64,000 bases of DNA from Buttiauxella izardii (GCF_003601925.1 NZ_QZWH01000039.1:1-64000); one strand, 5' to 3'; shown: positions 44,724-54,404, counted from the stretch's first letter. The notes: generated by a model not told the origin, from the sequence alone. Program-made: numbers and translations.

Positions 44724-44753
44724 AAGGGGTTACGTGATGCGTAGCCCTTTTTT
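44724..44753 (+). terminator. Hairpin terminator ahead of a small membrane protein gene
   Basis: AAGGGGTTACG pairs with CGTAGCCCTTT (11 bp, two G-U pairs), loop TGATG, then a run of six T. No gene ends just upstream on this strand, so it may close a small RNA or a remnant. Confidence 0.7.
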
Positions 44754-44791
44754 AATGCCTGATGAAGCAGGCAGTAATCGAAGAGGTTTTT

Positions 44792-45151
44792 ATGAACTGG
44801 GATGTGTTGAAGTGGTTGATTGGCATCTACTTTGGCTGTTTTTTTGGGCTTCTCAAAGTAGCCTATTCAGACCCAAAATTTTATCTGGAGTACATAGATA
44901 AAAAACTCACCTGGTTCTGTTACACCTGCATGATAGCCTTCAGCGCTTTTTGGTATGGGCTATATGCTTGTAAAAACTACACTATTGATAACATTGACCT
45001 GATATCAGAGCAGCTCGCCCATCTGGAAAAAGAATATAGCTATGTCACTTCCTATCTTCTTGTCCTGATTATCGGCTCCTGTTTATCCTTTGCCGCCAGC
45101 ATTTTGTATATAGATATCGCGCGTAGAAAACAGGCTCATTTGAGTTCTTAA
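44792..45151 (+). CDS. Small membrane protein of unknown function
   Basis: 119 residues with about three hydrophobic stretches: WLIGIYFGCFFGLLKVAY, WFCYTCMIAFSAFWYGLY and YLLVLIIGSCLSFAASILYI, and a short charged middle part (EQLAHLEKEYS). I do not recognise the family. AAGAGG at 44781-44786 is well placed for the ATG at 44792; an in-frame ATG 30 bp upstream is less likely. It is followed by a strong terminator shared with the next, convergent gene. Confidence 0.65.
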   Translation: MNWDVLKWLIGIYFGCFFGLLKVAYSDPKFYLEYIDKKLTWFCYTCMIAFSAFWYGLYACKNYTIDNIDLISEQLAHLEKEYSYVTSYLLVLIIGSCLSFAASILYIDIARRKQAHLSS

Positions 45152-45186
45152 GCCTCGCGACGACGTTGGCAAAATCCGAAAAGTTA

Positions 45187-45224
45187 AAAGCCCGCATGGT
45201 GAGTTCATGCGGGCTTTTTTGTTT
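45187..45224. terminator. Strong terminator between convergent genes
   Basis: 12-bp arms AAAGCCCGCATG (45187-45198) and CATGCGGGCTTT (45206-45217), then TTT-G-TTTT. The A run on the left also suits the minus strand. Confidence 0.9.
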
Positions 45225-45242
45225 TATGGCTCCCAAATCTTA

Positions 45243-47210
45243 CTAATTCAACGTATAGCCCTGTTTAGGGGAATTGGGTTTATTAGGGAATGCTAGTTTC
45301 AGCTGTTTTGCATCCACCATCGGCTTTAAGTAGTTCTGACGAATACTTTGCGCCTTACGCCCCAATAGTATTTCCATTACAGATACGGATAAGTAATGTC
45401 CATTGCATAAATCGGTGAGGAGTTCTTTCATGACTTCAGTATCCAGGCGGCGATGTTCTCTGGATGGCGCAGTCTTATCTTGAAGATATTCCCGAAACTC
45501 GACACTCAATACTTCCAGATCATCAATAAACGGTTTATCAAGTAACTCATGGATAAAGCGGCCATTTTCATCCCGCCCCTGATTCCCATCCACTAAGTTG
45601 TGTTCACTATGCGTTAAGCTTGGGTCGCTATGCGTTAAGTTGGGCTCGTTATGCGTTAAGTTCTTAACTCCACTTAACGCATTAGCAAAGACATCCTCCG
45701 GAGAAGGCGGCTCCATTCCTGGTAAACTATATGATTTATCTCGTTTCTCTCCACTGGATACAAGGAACCCTTTATCCACCAATTTTGGAAGTGTTAAGGT
45801 TACATCGCGAGAATGTTTGCTGGTCAACTGGCATGCTCTCTCATGATTAACCCAACCCTCTATGGCTGCGGTGACAACAATCATTTTTTCAAAATCATCA
45901 AGCTGATGAAAAGTTTCACCAAATAATGCATCAAGAAGCTCAGTAACTTCTCGAGGAATTAAACTCACCGTCGACAGTTCCAGCAATGTTTGTTCAGACG
46001 GTTCTGTTTTCTCATACAGCTTGGGTGTGCGCCAGTTAGCCCACTTCCACCCACTCATTATTTTGGGGATCCCAGAACCTGCACGCTCCCCTGCGCCAAT
46101 CATCAAAAACATCTGATGCATTCGGCGATTACGACAATCACTTTCTCCACCTTTAATGGCAATTTCCGGCGGTACTCTCATAAGACCTGGGTTACGAAAA
46201 CCAAATAAGTCGGGTCTTTTGATAATTAAGATTGAGCTTCTGCCTGTGTAATCAGCATGAACCAGTGTATTTACAAGTGCCTCACGTATGGCTTCATGCG
46301 CTCTGGTCTCATCAAGGCGGATACCATCTTGTAATTCAAAAGGAACTTTCAGGTCGGTGATGAGCTTGCGGTATGTACGGCGATAAAAATCAAAAATATT
46401 TCCAGACCAAGAGCCATCGGGATAAATCCTGTCTATCCAACGAGCATCTGATTGGGCCTCATCACGTTCGCGATAATCAACAAAATAGTTTGGAACAGCA
46501 TCTTGAATGGCATTCCATGTTCCAAACATCAGGATGCCTGCAAGGGTTAAACCTTCAACTCCACTTTGCCGGTCTTTACGCCAACCACCTATATTTTTAA
46601 ATAAATCAAAAATATCCATTTCTAGCCATGGATGTTGCGGCTTTGCAGCGGTGAATAAATTTCGGTAAGCGCGCAAACTGTCCTGATCAATATCGTTGAA
46701 ATCAAAACCAGGAAGGATTTTATCATCACGACTATCTTCAACCTGTTCTGCCATCATTCTTTTTATTTGTTCTTCAGAACAGTGGCAATCTCCCTCATGG
46801 CGGCGTATATACGCTTCTGACATAGGCTGATTATTAAGATAAATTGGTTTTTGTTCACGCCTGGCAGCAGGGACTTCTATGACAAGAATAGTTTTGTTAT
46901 CCAGAGTTACGCTCTGAACTGAATTATCGGTGAGCAGGTTGACGTTAACTTTCTTCTTATTGTTCGCAATATCGAAAAGTTGCTTTGTTACCGTTGCAAC
47001 ATCGCTGATTCCTTCAGTAGTAAACCGACCTTTTTTCTCTTTGACTCCCAGGACCACGTAACCGCCTCTGGCATTTGCCATAGCGCTATATGTGCGCCAG
47101 AAATCGTCAGGTAGCTTTCCTTTTCCATCAACTCCCTGTGCCAGCTTAAATTCAAGTTCCGCAGATTCAGAGAGAGTTTGAATATCAAGCAGATCGGTTA
47201 TCGCAAACAT
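45243..47210 (-). CDS. AlbA_2 / HATPase_c_4-type DNA-binding protein
   Basis: 655 residues. The N-terminal part (about 10-135) has the AlbA_2 (Schlafen-related) pattern: ESAELEFKLAQG, YVVLGVKEKKG and YIRRHEGDCHCSEEQIKRMM. The middle (about 290-395) shows the ATPase-like fold often annotated as RecG-related: EALVNTLVHADYTGRSSI, GFRNPGLMRVPPEIAI and GAGERAGSGIPKIM. Winged-helix parts follow. A 7-residue repeat LTHNEPN-LTHSDPS-LTHSEHN lies at about 515-540, encoded by a 21-bp tandem repeat. Relatives are often called transcriptional regulators and are common in accessory and defence-rich regions; the exact role is unknown. It is alone, not in an operon. Confidence 0.8.
   Translation of the reverse strand: MFAITDLLDIQTLSESAELEFKLAQGVDGKGKLPDDFWRTYSAMANARGGYVVLGVKEKKGRFTTEGISDVATVTKQLFDIANNKKKVNVNLLTDNSVQSVTLDNKTILVIEVPAARREQKPIYLNNQPMSEAYIRRHEGDCHCSEEQIKRMMAEQVEDSRDDKILPGFDFNDIDQDSLRAYRNLFTAAKPQHPWLEMDIFDLFKNIGGWRKDRQSGVEGLTLAGILMFGTWNAIQDAVPNYFVDYRERDEAQSDARWIDRIYPDGSWSGNIFDFYRRTYRKLITDLKVPFELQDGIRLDETRAHEAIREALVNTLVHADYTGRSSILIIKRPDLFGFRNPGLMRVPPEIAIKGGESDCRNRRMHQMFLMIGAGERAGSGIPKIMSGWKWANWRTPKLYEKTEPSEQTLLELSTVSLIPREVTELLDALFGETFHQLDDFEKMIVVTAAIEGWVNHERACQLTSKHSRDVTLTLPKLVDKGFLVSSGEKRDKSYSLPGMEPPSPEDVFANALSGVKNLTHNEPNLTHSDPSLTHSEHNLVDGNQGRDENGRFIHELLDKPFIDDLEVLSVEFREYLQDKTAPSREHRRLDTEVMKELLTDLCNGHYLSVSVMEILLGRKAQSIRQNYLKPMVDAKQLKLAFPNKPNSPKQGYTLN
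45604..45668 (-). repeat. 21-bp tandem repeat inside the AlbA_2 gene
   Basis: ATGCGTTAAG recurs at 45609, 45630 and 45651, an exact 21-bp period that keeps frame and encodes the 7-residue LTHxxxx units. A fourth copy in opposite orientation (CTTAACGCAT) lies at 45673-45682. Confidence 0.85.
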
Positions 47211-47461
47211 ATGTACCTATTGAGAGATTCGATAATTAACTAAAGAACTCAGCTGTCTTTTAGAAATGCCCAATCTGACTTCCTAAGTTTACGGTTAAGA
47301 CGGCTCGCCATAAATGCGGATCAGGGTGAGTGTAACATGGTGGAGAAAGCTAAAACTTGACCACAGTATTCACCCGCTAAAACCCTTCGTAATACACCTT
47401 AACAATATGACTTAAGCCCACCGGTTACACTCCCTTTCTATTTTAAAAGGGATGTTCCAAC

Positions 47462-47683
47462 ATGAAAAAATTGATGGCAGTTTTGCTATTAAGCGGCGTT
47501 GCGCTCTCCGTTACCGCTTGCTCAAGCGACTATGTGATGTCCACCAAAACGGGCGATATGATCGTGGCGCAAGGAAAGCCGGAAGTGGATAAAGACACGG
47601 GTATGACTCGCTACACGGATGAGCAAGGCAATGAACGCCAGATTAACAACGACCAAATCGTTGAGATGATTAAGAAGGACTGA
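47462..47683 (+). CDS. YgdI/YgdR-family small lipoprotein
   Basis: 73 residues. Lipoprotein signal peptide with lipobox SVTAC (Cys at 20) and a C-terminal SH3-like DUF903 domain: YVMSTKTGDMIVAQGKP, then GMTRYTDEQGNERQINNDQI. E. coli has YgdI and YgdR of this kind; the functions are unknown. It would be sorted to the outer membrane (Ser-Ser after the Cys). AAGGGATG lies upstream of the ATG. Base use is again core-like. Confidence 0.9.
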   Translation: MKKLMAVLLLSGVALSVTACSSDYVMSTKTGDMIVAQGKPEVDKDTGMTRYTDEQGNERQINNDQIVEMIKKD

Positions 47684-47701
47684 TTGGCCGCATTATATAA
47701 C

Positions 47702-47721
47702 CAGCCAGGGTTTACTGGCTG
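47702..47721. terminator. Short hairpin between convergent genes
   Basis: CAGCCAG (47702-47708) and CTGGCTG (47715-47721), 6-nt loop, weak T tail. Lies between the lipoprotein gene and the esterase gene. Confidence 0.5.
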
Positions 47722-47735
47722 ATTGCAACTGAACT

Positions 47736-48644
47736 CTACCGCCCTACCCGCCACGCAACATCACGCATAGCATCGCGGGCCGCCTGGCTGATTCCACCCA
47801 GTTGGAAAAAGCCGTGGATCACGCCGAGGTAGCGCTGGCAGGTGGACTCAACGCCTTGATCCATCAGGCACTCATGCAGAACCTCGCCTTCATTGCGAAG
47901 TGGGTCATATTCAGCGGTGATGATATGTACCGATGGCAAACCTGCAAAATCTTCACGAAATAATGGGCTGGCTTCATCATCCATTGAGTCAAGATCGGGC
48001 ATGTAGGCTTCATAACCTGAAAGCAGCGTATCGCGGGTAATGATGTAGTCGTAGCCATTTTCCTGATAGCTGACAGATTCCGCCGTAGCGTCCAGCATCG
48101 GGTAAATCAGCATCAGCCGTGCAGGCAACCAGTTTCCCGCACTTTTCAGGCGCAGGGCGGTGACCAGGGCAATGTGTCCACCGGCGCTGTCTCCCGCGAG
48201 CGTAATTCGTTCACGATTCACTTCCAGTTGATCAGCCGATTTCCAGATAGCGTTCGCCGCACACTCAGCATCGTCATGCGCTGCCGGATAAGTGTGCTCT
48301 GGTGCCAAACGATACTGAACGGCAATCACCCGGCAACCACTGTAATAGCAAAGCTGGCGTAACTGATTGTCATGGGTTTCAAACCCACCGCTAACAAAGC
48401 AACCACCGTGATAGTAGATCACTGCGGGTAGCGGTCCGGTCGCATTGAGTGGGGAAAATATGCGTAACGTGCAGCCATTAAGACAGACGTCTTTCACGTC
48501 GACTCGGGTTTCAGTTTCACCCGCTAAAACAGTGCTGGCGATATACCCGGCTCGGCGTTCGGCAAAAGTTTGTTGGCGTGAAGAAGGACGGCCTGAGTCG
48601 ATGAACTCATCAACCAGCCCGGCAATTGCGGGTTCGAGGGACAT
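47736..48644 (-). CDS. Alpha/beta hydrolase, HSL/Aes-type esterase
   Basis: 302 residues. Hormone-sensitive-lipase family marks: oxyanion motif YYHGG (79-81), nucleophile elbow GDSAGG with Ser153, Asp247 in AEYDPLRNE and His277 in VIHGFF. These complete the usual triad. Such enzymes hydrolyse short-chain esters; the natural substrate is unknown. It is more distant from E. coli Aes than the core genes here are from their counterparts. The gene stands alone, 60 bp downstream of fdhE on the same strand, but a hairpin lies between them. Confidence 0.88.
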   Translation of the reverse strand: MSLEPAIAGLVDEFIDSGRPSSRQQTFAERRAGYIASTVLAGETETRVDVKDVCLNGCTLRIFSPLNATGPLPAVIYYHGGCFVSGGFETHDNQLRQLCYYSGCRVIAVQYRLAPEHTYPAAHDDAECAANAIWKSADQLEVNRERITLAGDSAGGHIALVTALRLKSAGNWLPARLMLIYPMLDATAESVSYQENGYDYIITRDTLLSGYEAYMPDLDSMDDEASPLFREDFAGLPSVHIITAEYDPLRNEGEVLHECLMDQGVESTCQRYLGVIHGFFQLGGISQAARDAMRDVAWRVGR

Positions 48645-48664
48645 ACAGTGATCCTGCGTGATGA

Positions 48665-48697
48665 CCAGGGCGGATAAGCCAAAGCTCTCCGCCCTGG
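48665..48697. terminator. Hairpin after fdhE
   Basis: Perfect 10-bp arms CCAGGGCGGA (48665-48674) and TCCGCCCTGG (48688-48697). No clear T tract on either side, so termination strength is uncertain. Confidence 0.5.
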
Positions 48698-48704
48698 GAA
48701 CTTG

Positions 48705-49634
48705 TTACTCGCCTTCCCCTGGGAACAGGAAAGGATTAATGCTGCTGCGGGCAAAGCCTTCTTGCTCCATGCGCGCGTCAAGCACCAGCGTGGCTAAATC
48801 GTCGGCCACGGCTTCCACTTTGGCGTCTTTTTCCTGATAGAGAATCTTCAGGTAAGTGCCGCAGTCGCCGCAGCTTTCCGCTTTAATCGCTGACTGCTCG
48901 CTTTCCAGCGACCAGTAGTTCAAATCGCGGGTTTGCTCGCAGTTGCTGCATTTCACGCGCACCACATGCCACTCGGTTTCGCACAGGTTGCAGTGCAGAT
49001 AACGCAGGCCGCTGGTGCCGCCAATTTGCACGATGCTGGATACCGGCATAGAACCGCAAACCGGGCAGAACTGGCGCTGTTCGCCGTATTCGGCTTTCGC
49101 ACGCCCTGGGATCAGGCTGGCCATTTGCGCCCAGTAAAGCGACAACGCAGCCCAGATGAACGGGGCTTTGTCGCTCGAAACCAGCGCAAAATCAGCGTTA
49201 AACAGCGCGGTCGCCATCTCTTCCAATTCTTGCGTCGAGGCCTTTTCCAGATTTTCGATAACCGCCAGCGCCTGGCCGCTCATCTCTGGTTTCAGCTCAG
49301 CAATCAACGAATTAAGCAGGCGCTGCCAGTGCGGATCACGCGGTAAAACGTGGATATCCAACGGCGGCTTGCCGGTTTCAGAAGATTTCTGAATTAGCGC
49401 CGTTAAATCCATTTCAAGCGGATGGTCGTACAGCACCACTTCCTGAGCATGGGCAATCAACGCGGCAAAGCGCAGAAAATCACCCAAAGGATTGTCAGAC
49501 GCCAGTTCGAGCAGGCGTTCTGCGCGGCGGTTATAGAGATTTTTCAGCCGAGGGAACAGTAACGGCGGAATCATCTCCGCCGCACGTTTGTCGCCCTTAT
49601 CCAGCTGATCTTGCGGGACTATGCGAATACTCAT
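48705..49634 (-). CDS. fdhE: Formate dehydrogenase accessory protein FdhE
   Basis: 309 residues, identical in length to E. coli FdhE. Rubredoxin-like protein with zinc/iron-binding CxxC pairs ([29 protein letters not shown]). It is needed for activity of the respiratory formate dehydrogenases and acts as a maturation and Tat proof-reading factor. The C terminus [14 protein letters not shown] matches E. coli. It overlaps fdoI by 4 bp and closes the fdoGHI-fdhE operon. Confidence 0.98.
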   Translation of the reverse strand: MSIRIVPQDQLDKGDKRAAEMIPPLLFPRLKNLYNRRAERLLELASDNPLGDFLRFAALIAHAQEVVLYDHPLEMDLTALIQKSSETGKPPLDIHVLPRDPHWQRLLNSLIAELKPEMSGQALAVIENLEKASTQELEEMATALFNADFALVSSDKAPFIWAALSLYWAQMASLIPGRAKAEYGEQRQFCPVCGSMPVSSIVQIGGTSGLRYLHCNLCETEWHVVRVKCSNCEQTRDLNYWSLESEQSAIKAESCGDCGTYLKILYQEKDAKVEAVADDLATLVLDARMEQEGFARSSINPFLFPGEGE

Positions 49635-50266
49635 TCCTGTCGTTTTTCCTGTTTCTGGCGAACTTCACGATACCATTTCGGATGGTGTTTCTTCGCCCAG
49701 GATGTTGTCACCCAGCCTTCCACCATCGCGGTAATCGTGCCTTTCACCCAAAGGGCTGCGTAGATGTGGACCATAATAACCACAATCAAGGCCACTGCGG
49801 CAAATGAATGCACCATCAGGGCTACGCGAATCACCGGGATTGAGAAAGCAGGAGCGAAGTAAGGACGCCAGATAATCACGCCGCTCACCAGCAACAACAC
49901 CAGGAAGATAATCGCCGCCCAGAACACGCATTTCTGGCCGAAGTTATATCGCCCGGTATCACCCACTTCCTCGTTGACGACGATCTTACGAATATTCTTC
50001 GCCCAAAAGATATCATCTCGATTGATTAGATTGTGGTGCCAGTAACGGAAAAACATGATGATAAACGAGGCAAACATCACCACACCGACGAACGGGTGCA
50101 GGATGCGCGCCAGCTGCGGCGTGCCAAGAATGTGCATCAGCCAGTTAAAGGATGGGAAGAAGAAACCTAATCCGCTTACCGCCGCCAGCACGAAGCAGAA
50201 GGCGGTGATCCAATGGTTGATGCGCTCAGGCGCGCTGTAACGCTGAATGGTCACTTGTTTTTTCAT
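49631..50266 (-). CDS. fdoI: Formate dehydrogenase-O cytochrome b subunit FdoI
   Basis: 211 residues, as in E. coli. A four-helix membrane subunit with two b hemes that takes electrons from FdoH to quinone. His residues in [12 protein letters not shown] (helix 1), HPFVGVVMF, and [18 protein letters not shown] are candidate heme ligands. It overlaps fdoH by 4 bp (start codon within the fdoH stop). Confidence 0.97.
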   Translation of the reverse strand: MKKQVTIQRYSAPERINHWITAFCFVLAAVSGLGFFFPSFNWLMHILGTPQLARILHPFVGVVMFASFIIMFFRYWHHNLINRDDIFWAKNIRKIVVNEEVGDTGRYNFGQKCVFWAAIIFLVLLLVSGVIIWRPYFAPAFSIPVIRVALMVHSFAAVALIVVIMVHIYAALWVKGTITAMVEGWVTTSWAKKHHPKWYREVRQKQEKRQE

Positions 50267-51168
50267 GGTTTGCGCACCTCGTCGTCTTCATGGTGCAAGT
50301 TGTCGTCTTCTTCTTCGGCACGGTTCGGGCCGACCCCCACATAGTGGAACACGCTGGCGGCAAAGGTTGCAGCAAAGCCAATAGCGGCGAGCGGCTTCCA
50401 GACACCTTTCCAGAATTTCACGGTTGGGCTGATGGACGGGTTCTCCGGCAGGCCGTGATACAACGTCGGCTTGTCCGCATGATGCAGCACGTACATAACG
50501 TGTGTGCCGCCAACGCCTTCCGGGTTATATAATCCGGCGTTGTCATAACCGCGCGTTTTCAGCTCTGCCACGCGCTCCCCTGCCAGCACTTTCATCGACT
50601 CTTTCGAGCCAAAATGAATCGCGCCAGTTGGGCAAGTTTTCACGCAGGCTGGCTCCTGGCCGACGGTCACACGGTCTACACACAAGGTGCATTTGTAGAC
50701 GCGGTTGTCTTCCGGGTTCAGGCGCGGCACGTCGAACGGGCAACCGGCGATGCAGTAACCGCAGCCGATGCACTGTTCAGACTGGAAATCGACAATGCCG
50801 TTGGCGTACTGAATGATGGCACCTTCTGCCGGGCAGGCTTTCAGGCAGCCCGGATCCGCGCAGTGCATACAGCCATCTTTGCGGATTAACCATTCCAGTT
50901 TGTCGTTTTGCTCCACTTCCGAGAAGCGCATCACCGTCCACGATTTCGCGGTTAAGTCCGCCGGGTTGTCGTAAACCCCGACGTTGCTGCCGATTTCATC
51001 ACGCAGGTCGTTCCACTCTGAACACGCCACCTGGCAGGCTTTGCAGCCGATGCAGGTGGTGACGTCGATAAGTTTCGCGACCTCTTGCTGATGATCCCGC
51101 GCTTGCGGCGCGGGTGTGAGTCCGTTAGTGGCGGAACGACGGATGATGTCCTGAGATTGATAAGCCAT
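50263..51168 (-). CDS. fdoH: Formate dehydrogenase-O iron-sulfur subunit FdoH
   Basis: 301 residues (300 in E. coli). Four ferredoxin-type clusters are visible: [11 protein letters not shown] near 37, [24 protein letters not shown] and CTLCVDRV with CVKTC. A single C-terminal membrane helix ([19 protein letters not shown]) anchors it on the periplasmic side. It carries electrons from the FdoG active site to FdoI. 12 bp downstream of fdoG. Confidence 0.98.
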   Translation of the reverse strand: MAYQSQDIIRRSATNGLTPAPQARDHQQEVAKLIDVTTCIGCKACQVACSEWNDLRDEIGSNVGVYDNPADLTAKSWTVMRFSEVEQNDKLEWLIRKDGCMHCADPGCLKACPAEGAIIQYANGIVDFQSEQCIGCGYCIAGCPFDVPRLNPEDNRVYKCTLCVDRVTVGQEPACVKTCPTGAIHFGSKESMKVLAGERVAELKTRGYDNAGLYNPEGVGGTHVMYVLHHADKPTLYHGLPENPSISPTVKFWKGVWKPLAAIGFAATFAASVFHYVGVGPNRAEEEDDNLHHEDDEVRKP

Positions 51169-51180
51169 AATTCGTCTCCG

Positions 51181-54100
51181 TTACACCTTTTCCACATTGA
51201 CCAGGAACGCTTTAAATTCAGGCGTTTGCGTGTTGGCATCCCCGACAAATGGCGTCAGAGTGTTGGCGATAAAGCCTTTCTTCGCCACGCCCTCATAACC
51301 CCAGTGAATCGGAATACCGATGGTATCAACTTTCTGGCCGTTCACGTCGAGCTGGCGAATACGCTTGGTCACCACCGCTTTGGCTTTGATAAAGCCACGG
51401 TTGGAGGAGACTTTCACCGTGTCGCCGTGCCCAATACCGAGGGAATTCGCGAGCTTCTCGCCAATCTCGATAAACTGCTCTGGCTGCGCGATGGCGTTCA
51501 ATACCGCGTGTTTAGTCCAGTAGTGGAAATGCTCGGTCAGGCGATACGTGGTGCCGACATACGGGAACTTGTCGTGCTTGCCCATCGCTTCCAGGTCACC
51601 TTTGAACACGCGCGCCGCCGGGTTAGAAACCACGTTCGGGTGCAACGGGTTGGTGCCAAGCGGTGTTTCAAACGGCTCGTAGTGTTCCGGGAACGGTCCT
51701 TCTGCCATCTTATCGATAGCGAACAGACGCCCTAAACCTTCCGGCTGCATGATAAACGGCCCAACGTCAGTGCCTGGTGCGGCAGTGCTGTAGTCGGCGA
51801 TATCCGCACCGCTCCACTTCGCGCCATCCCAGGAAATCAGGCGGCGTTTTTCGTCCCACGGTTTACCCGCTGGATCAGCAGATGCGCGGTTATACAGAAT
51901 GCGGCGGTTGAGCGGCCATGCCCAGGCCCAACCCAGCGTGTTACCCAAACCTGACGGATCGGCGTTATCACGACGCGCCATCTGGTTGCCGTCTGGCGTC
52001 CAGCTACCGGCGAAAATCCAGCAACCGCTTGAAGTGGTGCCGTCGTCACGCAACTGAGCAAACGAACTGATCTGTTGGCCTTTTTTCACCAGAACTGCAC
52101 CGGTAGCCGGGTCGAGAACATCCGCCAGCGCTTTACCGTTGCTCTCCATTGCCACTTCTTCTGGCGCAGGATTGTCTGGCGTCAGGTAATTCCAGCTCAT
52201 GTTCAGCACTTGCTCAGGCAGCGCACCGCCCTCACGCAGGTACATATGGCGCAGGCGAGTGAAAATACCGGAGAGAATTTCGCCGTCGTTCAGCGCTTCC
52301 CCTGGGGCATCCGCACCTTTCCAGTGCCACTGCAACCAGCGGCCAGAGTTAACGATAGAACCGTTTTCTTCGGCAAAGCAGGTTGAAGGCAAGCGGAACA
52401 CTTCGGTCTGGATTTTCGACGGGTCGACATCGTTAAACTCGCCGTGATTTTGCCAGAAGTTAGCCGTTTCGGTGTTCAGCGGGTCAATGGTCACGAGGAA
52501 TTTCAGCTTCGACAGTGACGCAATGACTTTGTTTTTGTTCGGGAACGATGCCACCGGGTTGAAGCCCTGGCAGATGTAGCCGTTCACTTTGCCCTGGTTC
52601 ATCATCTCGAAATATTGCAGGACGTCGTAGCCCTTGTCCCACTTCGGCAACCAGTCATAACCCCAGCTATTTTCCGCTGTAGCTTTGTCGCCAAAGAAGG
52701 CTTTCATCATCGAAACGAAGAATTTCGGGTAGTTACCCCAGTAGTTGACCTGTCCTTCCAACAGCGGTTTTGGCGTGTTGGCGGCAAGATAAGTCTGGAG
52801 ATCGGCTTGTTTTTCGTTTGGCAGGGTCATATAACCCGGCAAGCTTTGTGACAGCAAACCGAGGTCAGTTAGCCCTTGAATATTGGAGTGGCCGCGCAGG
52901 GCGTTCACGCCGCCGCCTGCCATTCCCATATTGCCGAGCAGCAACTGAATCATCGCCATGGTGCGAATGTTCTGCGCGCCCACGGAGTGTTGCGTCCAGC
53001 CCAGCGCGTACAAGAACGACGCCGTTTTGTCTTTTACGCTGGTTGCGGCGATGTATTCACAAACTTTAATGAAATCATCTTTCGGGGTGCCGCAAATATT
53101 GGAAACCACTTCTGGCGTGTAGCGAGAAACGTGCTCTTTGAGCAGGTTCCAAACGCAACGTGGGTGAGTCAGCGTCAGGTCGCGTTTGGCGAAGCCTTTT
53201 TCGTCCAGCTCATAGTTCCAGGTGGTTTTGTCGTATTTACGCTTTTCCGCGTCGTAGCCCGAGAACAGGCCATCTTCAAAGCTGTAATCCTCACGCACAA
53301 TCAGATTGGCGTTGGTGTAAGCCTCAACGTATTCGCGGTTGTATTTATTGTTGTTTATCAGGTACAGCAGCACGCCAGACAGGAAAGCGATGTCTGAGCC
53401 AGAGCGAATTGGGGTATAGAAATCCGCCACCGAAGCGGTACGCGTAAAGCGCGGATCAATAACAATCAGCTTCGCGCCGTTGTGGATTTTGGCTTCCATC
53501 GCCCAGCGGAACCCGACGGGATGCGCTTCTGCGGCGTTGCCACCCATAACTATAACGAGATCGGCGTTCTTGATATCAACCCAGTGGTTGGTCATCGCAC
53601 CGCGACCAAATGTTGGAGCAAGACTTGCTACCGTTGGTCCGTGTCAGACACGCGCCTGGTTATCCACGGCTAACATGCCGAGGGCGCGGGAAAATTTCTG
53701 GGTTAAATAACCGGTTTCATTACTGGAAGCTGATGCACACAACATGCCGGTGGAGAGCCAACGGTTGACCGTCGTTCCCTGTTCGTTCTGCGCAATAAAG
53801 TTGGCGTCGCGGTCTTCTTTCATCAGTTTGGCGATACGGTCAAATGCCGATTCCCAACTGATTTGTTCCCATTTATCCGAGCCTGGTGCGCGGTATGAAG
53901 GGAATTTAAGACGGCTTTCACTGTGGATGAAATCCACAAGTCCTGCCCCTTTCGGGCAAAGTGCACCCCGGTTTACCGGATGGTCCGGATCACCTTCTAT
54001 ATGGAAAATAGATGCTTTGGCATTTTTCGCGCCATCACCGAGGCTATACATCAATAGCCCGCAACCGACGGAACAGTATGTGCAGGTGTTACGGGTTTCA

Positions 54101-54231
54101 CGGGTACGCAATAATTTGTACTGCCGTGTTTCCGCCAGTGCAACGCCCGGGGCAAAGCCCAGTGCCGCTGCTGTAGTCCCTGCCATACCGCCAGCACAGA
54201 TCTTAAAGAACTGTCTTCTGCTGACTTGCAT
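51181..54231 (-). CDS. fdoG: Formate dehydrogenase-O major subunit FdoG (selenoprotein)
   Basis: 1016 residues when the in-frame TGA at 53644-53646 is read as selenocysteine (residue 196), exactly as in E. coli FdoG. A Tat signal peptide (SRRQFFKICAGG) exports it; a 4Fe-4S site (CTYCSVGCG) and the molybdenum bis-MGD domains follow. It oxidises formate to CO2 on the periplasmic side. Context after the TGA is HGPTVASLAPTFGRG, again as expected, and a SECIS hairpin follows at once. The start at 54231 (MQVSRRQFFK) matches E. coli; a start 7 codons upstream is less likely. Reading it as two separate genes would be wrong. First gene of fdoGHI-fdhE, divergent from fdhD. Confidence 0.98.
53615..53646 (-). 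promoter_or_regulatory. SECIS element and UGA selenocysteine codon of fdoG
   Basis: TGA, 11 nt, then a hairpin GG-T-AGCA-AGTCT-TGCT-CC: bulged U below the top stem and a 5-nt loop, the features SelB recognises in the fdhF and fdnG elements. Confidence 0.9.
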
Positions 54232-54326
54232 GGATGCTCCTTTAATCGACATTTTTCACAAGTTTTATAAGTGTAATTTTTTGCGGTTTGACCGATGAAG
54301 GTTCACAATCAAACGCGAACTGGAAA

Positions 54327-54349
54327 TACCCCCTAATCCTATAGGGGTA
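54327..54349. promoter_or_regulatory. Inverted repeat in the fdoG/fdhD divergent region
   Basis: TACCCC (54327-54332) faces GGGGTA (54344-54349). AGGGGTA (54343-54349) fits the NarL heptamer in reverse orientation; the left TACCCCC has one mismatch. A binding site for NarL/NarP is possible but the spacing is unusual. Confidence 0.4.
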
Positions 54350-54404
54350 GTGTTTCCAGAATACCACATTAGAATTAAGGCTGTTCCAATCAGGTTAAGA
54401 CAAA

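Larger units (their letters stand above)
44310..44791. other. yhjX-like promoter region, REP element and terminator
   Basis: 480 bp without a convincing gene. It contains the triple repeat (44382-44436), a REP/BIME-type element (44548-44615) and a hairpin terminator (44724-44753). Confidence 0.6.

Noticed and set aside
38852-45200. attR-type repeat of the selC 3' end
   Set aside because: I looked for a second copy of the tRNA 3' end and an integrase in this stretch and saw neither; a precise search would be needed to exclude a short one.
53595-53700. Apparent stop splitting fdoG into two genes
   Set aside because: The TGA at 53644-53646 is at the exact position of selenocysteine 196 of FdoG and is followed by a SECIS hairpin, so it is a recoded codon and not a frameshift or pseudogene.
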